The notes beneath the pieces were generated by a model that saw only the letters and a program-made list of their open reading frames with translations, was not told where the DNA came from and ran no database searches. The translations under genes were made by a program, and so were the position numbers. A stretch of 37,837 nucleotides of DNA from a virus, in the IMG/VR virus record IMGVR_UViG_3300045999_010741, positions 1-37,837 of that record; one strand, given 5' to 3'. Numbering within the stretch: the first letter of the stretch is position 1; every line of letters starts with the position of its first letter. Shown here one piece after another: positions 1 to 8,303 of the stretch.

Positions 1-3000
1 AGTGGTAGTTCTGGTAATAGTGGTAATTTCAATTTAACTCAAAATTCAAATTCTTTTGTTCTTCAAAATTTCTCTGGAGGACTTGATGCGACGTATACAA
101 CTAATATTTATACCAATGATGTAACTGGTACAATAATTAAAAATGTTACAATTACAGGTACGGGATATTATGAAAAAAATATTGGAATTGGAAGCTACTC
201 CTCATCAAGTAGTATAAGACTTACAACAACTGGTTTATGGAACGCTAGTGGATATTATACTTATACTAGTGGTATGCAATTTATATCTGCAAATAAAGGA
301 AAAAGATCTATATTTAATTATGATGTATCAAATAGAATTACAACAATTCTTGGTTGGGGAGATAATACTTATAGTCAGTCTTTAAATGGAATTAATTTAA
401 ATCCTTTTGATATAAGATATCTTGGCGCAGGAAGTCTTTTTAGTGTTGCTCAACTAAATGATGGAACGATAACAGGTTGGGGAGATAATACTTTTAATCA
501 ATTACTTGGAGGAACAGGTTTAACAAATATTAAACAAATTAGTGTTGGTCATTATCACGTATTAGCGTTATTAGATGATAATAAAGTTACTGGTTGGGGA
601 AATAATTTAAATTTTCAAACCACCGGAATAAATGGATCTGCTCTTACTTTAACAGGAGTTAAACAAGTTTCAGCAGGATTATTTCATAGTTTAGCCATCT
701 TAAACGATGATACCATAACTGGCTGGGGATTAAATACTTCTTATCAAACTACTGGAATCAATGGTTCAGCATTAACTTTAACAGGAGTTAAACAGGTTTC
801 CGCAGGAGGTACTCATAGTTTAGCGTTATTTTATAATGGAAGAGTTACAGGATGGGGAAATGATGCAAATTCAAAAGCTTCTAGGGGAAATGATCTAACA
901 GATACTCAAAAAGTCTTAGCTGGAAGTACACATAGCGTTGCACTACTAAATAATAATGTTGTTACTGGATGGGGAAATACCGCATCGAATAGAAGAGTTG
1001 GAGAAGGATTAAGTGGAGTCATAGAGATTGCATTAGGAGCGAATGGAAATCATACTTTAGCTTTGTTTGAAAACTATACATTAACAGGTTGGGGTGTTTC
1101 TACATCTCAACAAACAACAGGGATTAATAACGCCGCACTTAACCTAACAAACATTTATAGTATTGCTGCTGGACAAAATCATAGTTTGGCTCTTTATAAA
1201 TTTAATAGTCTAAATAATTTAAATTTCTATACATCTTTAGGAACTGGTGACGTATTAAAATTATATGAAGATAATAGAATAACCGGAGAGATTGGCCAAA
1301 TATTCACTGGCTCTGGAACAATGACGGGATATGTTCAAGATTATGGTACAGGATCATTTATACAAACTTCTGGTAATCTTAGATATGTAGGCTTAAAGAC
1401 TGGATTAAATGAATTCATCATTACAGGAAGTCATATAGATTACAATAATAATATCAATATTACTGGCAGATTGAGCACTGTATTTACTATATTATATACT
1501 GGAGCTTCTATTATACAAGACATCAATTCAATTGGATATGTTGGCAGAGTCGAAAGAACAGGTTTTGTAAATATAAATCAAAATGTACTAGTCAATGATT
1601 CGTTTGAATCCAGTAAATATTTTATCGCCACAGGCTCCACATTAATTAATTCTGGAATTTTATTCTCTGAATCAGATAAAGGTAAAATACAAATCAATGG
1701 TAATCTAATTACTGGCTCTGGTTTTGCTACGTTACCAGCAAATGTATATCCTGTAAGCGATCAATTTAGTGGGCTTTATAATTTTATATCTACTGGAACT
1801 GGTTTAATGACATTCACTGGTGAATACAAGCATGGCGGTATAGCTAGAGTAACTGGTGAGAATAATTTTATTACTACTGGATATATAAATGCTACTGGTC
1901 AAACGACTTTCACGCAACAAGATTTTGGAGTTAAATATTTAAATCTTATTTATACTGGCGAGCCAAATACTGGAACGTTAATACCAATAAACACTCTTAA
2001 TGTTAACGCCTGGTCTATAGAAAGTGGATTCAATCATATAGGTGGTGGTTTAGCTACAATTTTAGGATCAGGAGACATGACGGGATATCTTACTGGATCA
2101 TTCTCTATTACTGGCTCAACTGGAATATCTGGTAATCTAGAATATCTTGCTAGATATACTGGATTATTCTCTGGTCTAGTTACAGGATTCAAACAGGATG
2201 TAAGTGTTGGAGTATCCAATGCTCAAACTTTAGTATATAATACAAGTCCTTATAACATAAATACTGGTCAAACATTTACGGAAAATATAACAGTAAATCA
2301 AACCTTAACTCGAACTGGTATATTTAATTTTACTGGATTAGCAAACACAACTGGTCTATATAGAAGCAAAACAAATTTCTTAATTACTGGTTTATCAACT
2401 GGATACTTCCCAATTACAGGAACTGGTATTGTAAATCTTAGCGGATATGTTACATTAGATAAATCTTTAACAAACTTTATCAGTTATCCTTATCCATCTG
2501 GTAATAGCATTGCTTACTTGGATTTAACAGGATTAAATAATTTTAGCGGATATTTTATATCTGGAGTAAAAATTACTGGTTTATATACTAAAAATTATAT
2601 TGGGTTATTTAGCGGATCATCATCTGGTCATTATACTGGAGTTTGGTCTGGTAGTGGAACATTTACTGGTTATCAAGAAATAATATTTAGCGGACTAGAT
2701 TCTGGTAGAAAACTTGTAAACTTTTCTCAAGTACTAATAAATAGTGGTTTAGAAAGTGGATTAGTTCCAAACTATACTTTAGGTTTATATTCTGGTCTTA
2801 AGACGATTGAGAACATAAATTATAATCAAGCTCTAACAATAACTGGCTCTGGTTATATGGAAAAAATTATTAGTGGATTTGGATTAGCGGGAGTAACTAG
2901 TGGGTCAGGTTTAGCTTTACTAACAGGTTATCTATCTGGAATTCTAGATAAAAACTATACAGGAACAGTAAATTATGAGACTGGCATATTATTAACTGGA

Positions 3001-3372
3001 TTTGCATTAGGAACTAATTTTGCACTAACAGGTTTATTTACTGGAACAATTACTTTAACTGGTATAATTAATACTAATTTAAATCTATTTACTTCTGGTA
3101 ATGCAAGCGGAGAATTTTTAGATACCAAAACATTTACTGGATCATTTGACGTATTTACTGGATATAATATAACTGGAGATTTTGTCAAAATTAATCCAAC
3201 ATCTAGTGGTTATTATATAAATAGATTTACTCCAACAGGAGAGAATATATTAATTAAAATTAATTTTAATCAAAATATTGATCAAATATCTGGTAATCTA
3301 AGAGCTCAAATATATACTGGTTCTTTAACTGGTCGTGTAATTAATAATATAATATACGGAACAAGGTTATAA
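1..3372 (+). CDS. Partial large fibre/adhesin-like protein with RCC1 propeller and Thr-Gly repeats
   Basis: The reading frame is open from base 1 to the TAA at 3370, so 1,123 residues of a longer protein are visible and its start lies outside the window. The ATG at 274 is internal: the frame continues upstream and no Shine-Dalgarno sequence precedes it. Residues 22-310 counted from that Met hold seven repeats of the form (I/V)TGWGxN, each followed by an AGxxHSLAL-like segment. This is the RCC1/BLIP-II beta-propeller signature. The remaining ~720 residues contain about 50 TG dipeptides and many SG dipeptides, spaced about every 10-15 residues between short hydrophobic stretches, as expected for a beta-helix or beta-roll shaft. 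No enzyme motif is seen. Position beside two other beta-rich genes and the large size suggest a virion tail fibre or adhesin. That role is inferred; the propeller fold is the firm part. Confidence 0.75.
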   Translation, partial: SGSSGNSGNFNLTQNSNSFVLQNFSGGLDATYTTNIYTNDVTGTIIKNVTITGTGYYEKNIGIGSYSSSSSIRLTTTGLWNASGYYTYTSGMQFISANKGKRSIFNYDVSNRITTILGWGDNTYSQSLNGINLNPFDIRYLGAGSLFSVAQLNDGTITGWGDNTFNQLLGGTGLTNIKQISVGHYHVLALLDDNKVTGWGNNLNFQTTGINGSALTLTGVKQVSAGLFHSLAILNDDTITGWGLNTSYQTTGINGSALTLTGVKQVSAGGTHSLALFYNGRVTGWGNDANSKASRGNDLTDTQKVLAGSTHSVALLNNNVVTGWGNTASNRRVGEGLSGVIEIALGANGNHTLALFENYTLTGWGVSTSQQTTGINNAALNLTNIYSIAAGQNHSLALYKFNSLNNLNFYTSLGTGDVLKLYEDNRITGEIGQIFTGSGTMTGYVQDYGTGSFIQTSGNLRYVGLKTGLNEFIITGSHIDYNNNINITGRLSTVFTILYTGASIIQDINSIGYVGRVERTGFVNINQNVLVNDSFESSKYFIATGSTLINSGILFSESDKGKIQINGNLITGSGFATLPANVYPVSDQFSGLYNFISTGTGLMTFTGEYKHGGIARVTGENNFITTGYINATGQTTFTQQDFGVKYLNLIYTGEPNTGTLIPINTLNVNAWSIESGFNHIGGGLATILGSGDMTGYLTGSFSITGSTGISGNLEYLARYTGLFSGLVTGFKQDVSVGVSNAQTLVYNTSPYNINTGQTFTENITVNQTLTRTGIFNFTGLANTTGLYRSKTNFLITGLSTGYFPITGTGIVNLSGYVTLDKSLTNFISYPYPSGNSIAYLDLTGLNNFSGYFISGVKITGLYTKNYIGLFSGSSSGHYTGVWSGSGTFTGYQEIIFSGLDSGRKLVNFSQVLINSGLESGLVPNYTLGLYSGLKTIENINYNQALTITGSGYMEKIISGFGLAGVTSGSGLALLTGYLSGILDKNYTGTVNYETGILLTGFALGTNFALTGLFTGTITLTGIINTNLNLFTSGNASGEFLDTKTFTGSFDVFTGYNITGDFVKINPTSSGYYINRFTPTGENILIKINFNQNIDQISGNLRAQIYTGSLTGRVINNIIYGTRL
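337..1203 (+). repeat. Seven RCC1-type propeller blades
   Basis: Seven WG-containing repeats occur in frame: GWGDNTYSQ, GWGDNTFNQ, GWGNNLNFQ, GWGLNTSYQ, GWGNDANSK, GWGNTASNR and GWGVSTSQQ. Each is followed about 25-30 residues later by a variant of AGxxHSLAL. Seven is the blade count of a closed RCC1 propeller, so the domain appears complete. Two adjacent blades (616-678 and 745-807) are almost identical in protein but differ at synonymous sites. Confidence 0.85.
1204..3372 (+). repeat. Thr-Gly / Ser-Gly rich protein repeat region
   Basis: This part of the gene encodes a low-complexity pattern in which TG recurs about 50 times by eye, often as ITGS, FTGY, LTGL or TGSG, with SG in similar positions. 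At DNA level it appears as recurring actggt, actgga and acagga hexamers. The spacing is irregular, so this is a motif array and not a strict tandem repeat. The antisense reading frames inside it are side effects of the repeated codons. Confidence 0.7.
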
Positions 3373-3373
3373 T

Positions 3374-4990
3374 ATGGGACAAAGAGGAATATTTAGATTA
3401 ATCGCCGCAGACGTTGAGGGTACATTACCTTGTACAATTACTTCAAAAGAATTTGTACCCGCAGATGCAAGGGCAGATATTGTATTTACAAGACCTTATG
3501 GTTGGGAAAGCTATTTAAGTTTAGGATATGATTATGCATTACAAACTGGTTGTATGCTTCAAAATTTCTCATTGACTGTTTCAAGAGAACCAACTGATCA
3601 ATATGATGAATATACTCCAACTACGAATCAAGGTAAAATGGAATTACAATACTCGATGGATCAAGATGCTTCAAGTTATTATTCTATATTTAGAATGTAT
3701 AATGAGAGACCTGGATATTTTGAGGATCGAACTCAAAAAGACCTTGAGTTAGGAGTATGGGGTGGAGATGGAACAGCTTATAACCCTAGTAATAATCAAT
3801 ATCTTGCTTACTGGAATGCTTGGGGAGATGAAGCTCCAGGAGAAACTCAAGCTGGTCCACCAACACCAAAAAATAAATTTTATGTTGGATGGTATCAACA
3901 AAATGGACAATACTTTGATCAAATGTATTATCACAATAAAGGAAGTAAACCTGGAATCTTTGCAATAGATTGTAAGAATAATTATAGTGATGTGCTAATA
4001 AAAAGTAATCTTTCAGATGGTAGTGTCTATGCGTATTATCAAGATTCAAATGCTCCTAATTTTGGCTTACTTGGTGCAGATGTTGTTAATGGAGGCAGTA
4101 ATGGAACCTATTCTCACGCAGAGAGCGCAAGTAGTTCGTCAGATGATCAAGCAGGAGATTCAACTGGACCAAATGATGGAATTCCAGGATTTAGTTTTGA
4201 TGTTGTTAAACCTCAAGATGCAGAAACTCAAGCAGATACAGCATTTTTAATTGGTCTTCATAAGCAAGTACCAGAAATGGCTCCGTATATGAATGCAGAT
4301 TTATATACTCCGAATAATTATGGGCATCTAAGATTAGGATATTCGGCAGGAGATAGTAATTTCTTTAGGATGGGAGATAATCAAGCTCAATGTTATTTTA
4401 CAGTTGAGATGGGTGGATTTTTACAAGGCAAACAATTTATTTGGGCTTATGATTATTATTATCATAACATGGCTTGGAATTTAGATAATTATGCTAAATT
4501 TCATATGTGGACGCAAGAAGGAAATATGATATGGTTAAGTGTGCCAGCTATTACTGCGGGAGTTGGTGAAGCTGCTATATGGGCAAGTGATACAGATAAT
4601 CTAAATCTTCTATGGGGAAGCAGAAAAGATGGAAAACTTCAATTATATAGTGCAGATGGAGATTACATTGCTCATTACGTAAAAGATGAAGCTAGTTTTT
4701 GGTATGCGCCAGCAGGAGGTACAGGTCCAGGCGCTGGTAGCGCAAATTGTAAATTTAGTTCTAAAGAGAATAGATTTCAAGTTTGGGAAAGTGCCCAAGG
4801 CATTTATATCGATCTTGATATAGAAGACCTTAGTCCTGTAGCTCCAGCGAATGCTAAATTTAGAAAAGTTTGCGCTGGTGGTAAATCAGCCAAAGGCGTA
4901 GACGGTAAAGATGTATATGTTCTTGCAACATCGGAATTTGATGCGGGAGCAATATGTGCAATTAGTTATGGAGATCCTTTCATAACATAA
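3374..4990 (+). CDS. Putative virion structural (fibre-associated) protein
   Basis: A 538-residue protein that I do not recognise. It starts one base after the preceding stop, with AAGG about seven bases upstream of the ATG, so it is probably co-transcribed with the fibre gene. It is rich in Gly, Tyr, Trp and Asn, has no signal peptide or membrane helix, and contains alternating strands typical of phage fibre or baseplate proteins (for example FIWAYDYYYHNMAW near residue 355). A Ser/Asp/Gly-rich linker lies near residues 245-270. The last ~45 residues (KFRKVCAGG, then VYVLATSEFD) resemble the end of the next gene (KFISLKEIDVCVKG, then IILASDPY), which suggests a shared terminal module. Function is inferred only from composition and neighbours. 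Confidence 0.55.
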   Translation: MGQRGIFRLIAADVEGTLPCTITSKEFVPADARADIVFTRPYGWESYLSLGYDYALQTGCMLQNFSLTVSREPTDQYDEYTPTTNQGKMELQYSMDQDASSYYSIFRMYNERPGYFEDRTQKDLELGVWGGDGTAYNPSNNQYLAYWNAWGDEAPGETQAGPPTPKNKFYVGWYQQNGQYFDQMYYHNKGSKPGIFAIDCKNNYSDVLIKSNLSDGSVYAYYQDSNAPNFGLLGADVVNGGSNGTYSHAESASSSSDDQAGDSTGPNDGIPGFSFDVVKPQDAETQADTAFLIGLHKQVPEMAPYMNADLYTPNNYGHLRLGYSAGDSNFFRMGDNQAQCYFTVEMGGFLQGKQFIWAYDYYYHNMAWNLDNYAKFHMWTQEGNMIWLSVPAITAGVGEAAIWASDTDNLNLLWGSRKDGKLQLYSADGDYIAHYVKDEASFWYAPAGGTGPGAGSANCKFSSKENRFQVWESAQGIYIDLDIEDLSPVAPANAKFRKVCAGGKSAKGVDGKDVYVLATSEFDAGAICAISYGDPFIT

Positions 4991-5009
4991 AAAATGGAGT
5001 ATATATCAA

Positions 5010-5023
5010 TATAAATATATAAT
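5010..5023 (+). promoter_or_regulatory. Possible promoter -10 region before the 736-residue gene
   Basis: The 38-base gap holds an exact TATAAT at 5018-5023, five bases before the ATG at 5029. The -35 position 17 bases upstream is TGGAGT (4995-5000), a poor match. The overlapping TATAAATA at 5010-5017 also matches the T4 late-promoter core. No Shine-Dalgarno sequence lies at a useful distance. Confidence 0.4.
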
Positions 5024-5028
5024 ATCTT

Positions 5029-7239
5029 ATGGCCGAATTTAGTTATCCAATAAATCCACCTCAACCAGATCCTCCTACGAGTAATCCAAATCCGCCATCC
5101 CCATCAGATTCAAATCCTCCATCAAATGAACAAGAGGGTGATATTTGCGAATTACTACAACAAGCAAATGAGAATACTATTATTGAATGCGATAATGTTC
5201 ATTTTGGAACACCAAAATGCAACGTAGATTGGGTCTATTTTAATAATTCTGCTTGCGGTGAAAGCCCAAAACAATATTGGAACGGAATTGGATATGTTGG
5301 GACTTTTTTTAGACCATCAGATGAAAAAGCATTTTTCAGAATTGAAGGAGATAGAGAAGCGGATGCGGGACAAGCTAATCTTTATTCTTATGCTGGAGGT
5401 ATTACAGCCTTTGAAGTATATATGTATGAAGATGGACTTAATGTTAAAGGGTTACAAGCTGGTCAACTTGGAGCAGGAGAAACTTGCCACATTAAAATTT
5501 TTAAAAGTTCTCAAGAAACAGAAATTGATTTCCAAGGCGCAACAAATCTTAGCGAAGAAGGAGCTCAGATATTTAAATCTCAATTATATAAACAAACAAT
5601 AGAAACATTTGTTAAAAAATATGATTATAATCAAGAGTTCGTAGGTTTAGAGAGCAATGTAAGTAAATCGCTTGTATGGGGAGGATTAAATCAAAATGAC
5701 TTTTTTAGGTTAATGCATGATAATACAAGTCCTCAGCGTGGATTTTTAGAAATATTAAGAGGTGGCTATACAACATATTCGCAATTACAAGTAAAAGATG
5801 ATAAAGTTAATCTATATTGTCAGTTAGGTAGTTCTGATTATTATTTTGGGATTGAGGCTACACAACAAAAAATTGAAGAAATTTTATATTTTGCAGATAC
5901 AATTGTCAAACTCAAAGCAGATAATAGTGAAGCGTCTACCTATAATACTTATCGTACAAATGAATACGCAGCTCTTGTAAGTAAAAATGGTGAAGATTAC
6001 GTATACCTTAAAGGTAACGGAAATGGATATTCATTCTTAGAGAGTAAAAATGGTGAAGCAAGATTATGGGGATCAGCAGATGGTGGACAAGATTATTTTG
6101 ATTTAAGAACTCAAGGAGGAACATATTTACAAATAAATAATGGCGAAGATCGTTTATATGTTGCCCCAAAAGATATACCAAATAATTCTGATCCAGAAAA
6201 ACATTATGCCAGCTTTAGCTATCTCTGGTATATAAATGATGAAGGTTCCCCAATTAAAGAAGCAATTATAGCTAGTGACGCTATAGACATTCGACATCTT
6301 GGAACTTGTTGGGCTAAATATCCATGCAAGCCTGTACTTAATGGCCCTCCATGTTTAGCAGATTTAACATTTGGTGGATCTTCAAATGATTATTGCCGAC
6401 TCTCTGCTTTTGATGTTTATGTAGGGACTGGACCAGAATTTGAATTATATCAATATCAATATGGTTTAGATTTAAAAATAGCTAATAATAATCAAGTACG
6501 CGCTGCATTTTTCACTGATGGAGCTGGATCATTTAACTTAGACGTAAATGGAACATCTCAAGCATATGTAAATGCAAAAAATGCTCAAGGTAACTTACAA
6601 GCTTATGCTCATTTTATTGCAAGTTACAATGGATTCGTATTAAATAATCAATTTGATACATGTTATATGACAGCTGATGGTAGTTTTAGATATCTAATAT
6701 TAGAAACAGCCTTTGGAACAAATTGGAGAACTGCGGCTGGTAATCAAACAGCAGATACAACAGTATATACAGCAGATGGTTCAAAACAAGTATATTTTGG
6801 AGTTAATAGTTCTCAAGCCTCAATGCAATTTTATGCTAATAATGGATCAAATCAAATGTTTGGATTTGCAAATCAAACTGTAGTACAATGGCAAGGTAAT
6901 TTATTTGATTCTTATGCGTTAATGAAATCTGATACGTCAGAGAGTAAATTCCAAACTAGCAAAGGAAGCAATTATGCATATCAATTTACTTCTGCAATTG
7001 CTGCTGAATCAAGTTTAGTAGGAGCAAACAGGGCCGTATATAATGCAAGTGCGGGAAGCTCAAATTGGAGCGTTACAGCTGAAAATGGGGATGTAATTGC
7101 TTACTGGCAGGGCGGAGGAGGACAAGTCAGCATAGACACAAATGATGCAAAAAGTAAATTCATATCTCTTAAAGAAATAGATGTATGCGTTAAGGGAAGT
7201 GCTAAGAAAATGATTATATTAGCAAGTGATCCTTACTAA
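5029..7239 (+). CDS. Putative virion structural (fibre-associated) protein with proline-rich N-terminus
   Basis: A 736-residue protein. Residues about 6-35 form a Pro/Asn/Ser-rich linker (YPINPPQPDPP onward), followed by a body of short repeated beta units rich in Gly, Tyr, Asn and Gln, such as VYTADGSKQVYFGVN and MQFYANNGSNQMFGF near residues 585-620. About ten scattered Cys residues lie mainly in residues 39-75 and 425-450. There is no signal peptide or membrane segment. The C-terminal motif EIDVCVKGSAKKMIILASDPY-like resembles the end of the upstream gene and is of a type I associate with phage tail structural proteins. The stop at 7237 faces the convergent minus-strand block, only 28 bases away. 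A fibre, baseplate or receptor-binding role is inference. Confidence 0.55.
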   Translation: MAEFSYPINPPQPDPPTSNPNPPSPSDSNPPSNEQEGDICELLQQANENTIIECDNVHFGTPKCNVDWVYFNNSACGESPKQYWNGIGYVGTFFRPSDEKAFFRIEGDREADAGQANLYSYAGGITAFEVYMYEDGLNVKGLQAGQLGAGETCHIKIFKSSQETEIDFQGATNLSEEGAQIFKSQLYKQTIETFVKKYDYNQEFVGLESNVSKSLVWGGLNQNDFFRLMHDNTSPQRGFLEILRGGYTTYSQLQVKDDKVNLYCQLGSSDYYFGIEATQQKIEEILYFADTIVKLKADNSEASTYNTYRTNEYAALVSKNGEDYVYLKGNGNGYSFLESKNGEARLWGSADGGQDYFDLRTQGGTYLQINNGEDRLYVAPKDIPNNSDPEKHYASFSYLWYINDEGSPIKEAIIASDAIDIRHLGTCWAKYPCKPVLNGPPCLADLTFGGSSNDYCRLSAFDVYVGTGPEFELYQYQYGLDLKIANNNQVRAAFFTDGAGSFNLDVNGTSQAYVNAKNAQGNLQAYAHFIASYNGFVLNNQFDTCYMTADGSFRYLILETAFGTNWRTAAGNQTADTTVYTADGSKQVYFGVNSSQASMQFYANNGSNQMFGFANQTVVQWQGNLFDSYALMKSDTSESKFQTSKGSNYAYQFTSAIAAESSLVGANRAVYNASAGSSNWSVTAENGDVIAYWQGGGGQVSIDTNDAKSKFISLKEIDVCVKGSAKKMIILASDPY

Positions 7240-7267
7240 TCCATATAAAATTCACCATCAACTAATC

Positions 7268-7456
7268 TTAACTTTTTTTTTCAGTTTCTTGTGGTTTTGT
7301 AAAATTCCTACTATCAAAAATAGAAAGTATTCTATTGAATTCTGGTGTTTCTGCGCCTTTTAAATCAACGCGAGCAAGATATTTAAATAGCAAATTAATA
7401 TCTTGAGGTGTTAGATTAACTGTTACTGTTTGTGGAATTTGATTTTCTTGGTTCAT
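7268..7456 (-). CDS. Small conserved-looking protein of unknown function
   Basis: A 62-residue protein. Its ATG overlaps the stop of the upstream gene (ATGA at 7453-7456), so it is translationally coupled and last in its transcription unit. AAAGGA lies about 11 bases before the start. The core reads VNLTPQDINLLFKYLARVDL then KGAETPEF, a short amphipathic helical segment of a kind common in small phage proteins. I cannot assign a family. The C-terminus is charged and polar (TKPQETEKKS). A stand-alone helical adaptor is possible, but nothing in the sequence proves it. Confidence 0.55.
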   Translation of the reverse strand: MNQENQIPQTVTVNLTPQDINLLFKYLARVDLKGAETPEFNRILSIFDSRNFTKPQETEKKS

Positions 7457-8268
7457 GTCTTTTTTATCCTTTCAATTAGTTCAAATACTTTACTTTTACC
7501 TATATCTTGTATTATAGATATGTTTTCCGCATTTTCAAATTTTTCTTTAATTAATTTCTTTTTTAATTGATCAAAAGATATCCCTTTATCTTTCATGACT
7601 TTCTCAAGTACTGCGTGCGGAGATGTTGGATTATCAGAAGCAGCACTTGTATCATCTAATAATTTTGCATCTCCAAGCTCTTCTTGAGAAACAATATTGA
7701 TCTTTAAGAAATTACGAACACAACGTACAAAAGCTCTGTTTTCTGCAATCGCAGCTAAGAAGAAACGCGCAAATGATTTTGTATTACTGCTTGTTGCATC
7801 AGCTAAAGCTTCAAATACGATTTCACGCCCACCAGTTTCATAATTAGGAATCCAAGTAATTCTGCAACTTGTTGCGAAATAATTCTCAGAAGCGGCTACC
7901 ACTTTATATTCAACACTAGTATAACCCCTAATCTGGGCTAGTTCTTTAATTCCTCCCAAGAGGATAAGCAAGTCTTTATCTTCTAATTTAGAAACATCAG
8001 TCTCTTGAGTCTTTTGGCGATTTGGTACTAGATATTCTGTTTTAACCATCTTACGCCAATTAATTGTTCCATCTTCATTATATACATAATTAATATTTGC
8101 ATTATCCAATAATCCATATTGGTTTCTTGAGATAATATTTGGTGGAGTCTGAGTAGTAGAATCTTTAATTCCATTTACATTTAACTCAATATTTGCAGAA
8201 ACAAAATCTGCGAGTTGTGAACTTCCAACGGAAATAGTATTCTCTGTATCTTTAATTTTTGGGCTCAT
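7453..8268 (-). CDS. Possible single-strand annealing / recombination-associated protein
   Basis: A 271-residue protein. The middle part (residues about 75-200) has NWRKMVKTEYLVPN, a predicted beta sheet including CRITWIPNY, and the segment FARFFLAAIAENRAFVRCVR followed by NFLKINIVSQEELGD. That last pattern (a helix with AEnRA-x-RCvR, then a short strand and S-x-EE) resembles Erf/Rad52-type annealing proteins, where AETRAxxRAlR is common. The C-terminal ~55 residues are a separate helical domain (AVLEKVMKDKGISFDQLKKK). It sits at the end of the replication-recombination block, which fits, but the family call is inference and it could be another DNA-associated protein. The start is set by a promoter-like element ending six bases upstream; there is no clear Shine-Dalgarno sequence. 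Confidence 0.4.
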   Translation of the reverse strand: MSPKIKDTENTISVGSSQLADFVSANIELNVNGIKDSTTQTPPNIISRNQYGLLDNANINYVYNEDGTINWRKMVKTEYLVPNRQKTQETDVSKLEDKDLLILLGGIKELAQIRGYTSVEYKVVAASENYFATSCRITWIPNYETGGREIVFEALADATSSNTKSFARFFLAAIAENRAFVRCVRNFLKINIVSQEELGDAKLLDDTSAASDNPTSPHAVLEKVMKDKGISFDQLKKKLIKEKFENAENISIIQDIGKSKVFELIERIKKT

Positions 8269-8274
8269 TCTATG

Positions 8275-8303
8275 ATGATAGCACCTATTTTATCTTTGAT
8301 CAA
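8275..8303 (-). promoter_or_regulatory. Promoter candidate for the 271-residue gene
   Basis: On the minus strand, TTGATC (8303-8298), a 17-base spacer and TATCAT (8280-8275) are followed by six bases and the ATG at 8268. The -35 box lies in the last codons of the upstream gene. The predicted transcript would begin at or next to the start codon. Confidence 0.5.

Noticed and set aside
274-276. ATG at 274 as the start of the first gene
   Set aside because: The frame is open all the way to base 1 with the same Gly/Ser/Thr-rich composition, and no Shine-Dalgarno sequence precedes this ATG.
2034-3188. Antisense reading frames within the Thr-Gly region
   Set aside because: They arise from the repeated Thr-Gly codons read on the other strand and give Pro/Val-rich low-complexity sequence without a ribosome-binding site.
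3749-4250. Extra short frames on both strands inside the 538-residue gene
   Set aside because: They overlap a long gene completely, have no family resemblance and no ribosome-binding site.
5010-5017. TATAAATA as a T4-type late promoter
   Set aside because: A single good occurrence in AT-rich DNA is weak. Other copies (35065-35072, 29105-29116) lie too close to start codons, and the adjacent exact TATAAT fits the pattern seen elsewhere better.
7240-7285. Bidirectional terminator between the convergent gene blocks
   Set aside because: There is a T-run at 7272-7280 but no inverted repeat able to form a stable stem before it on either strand.
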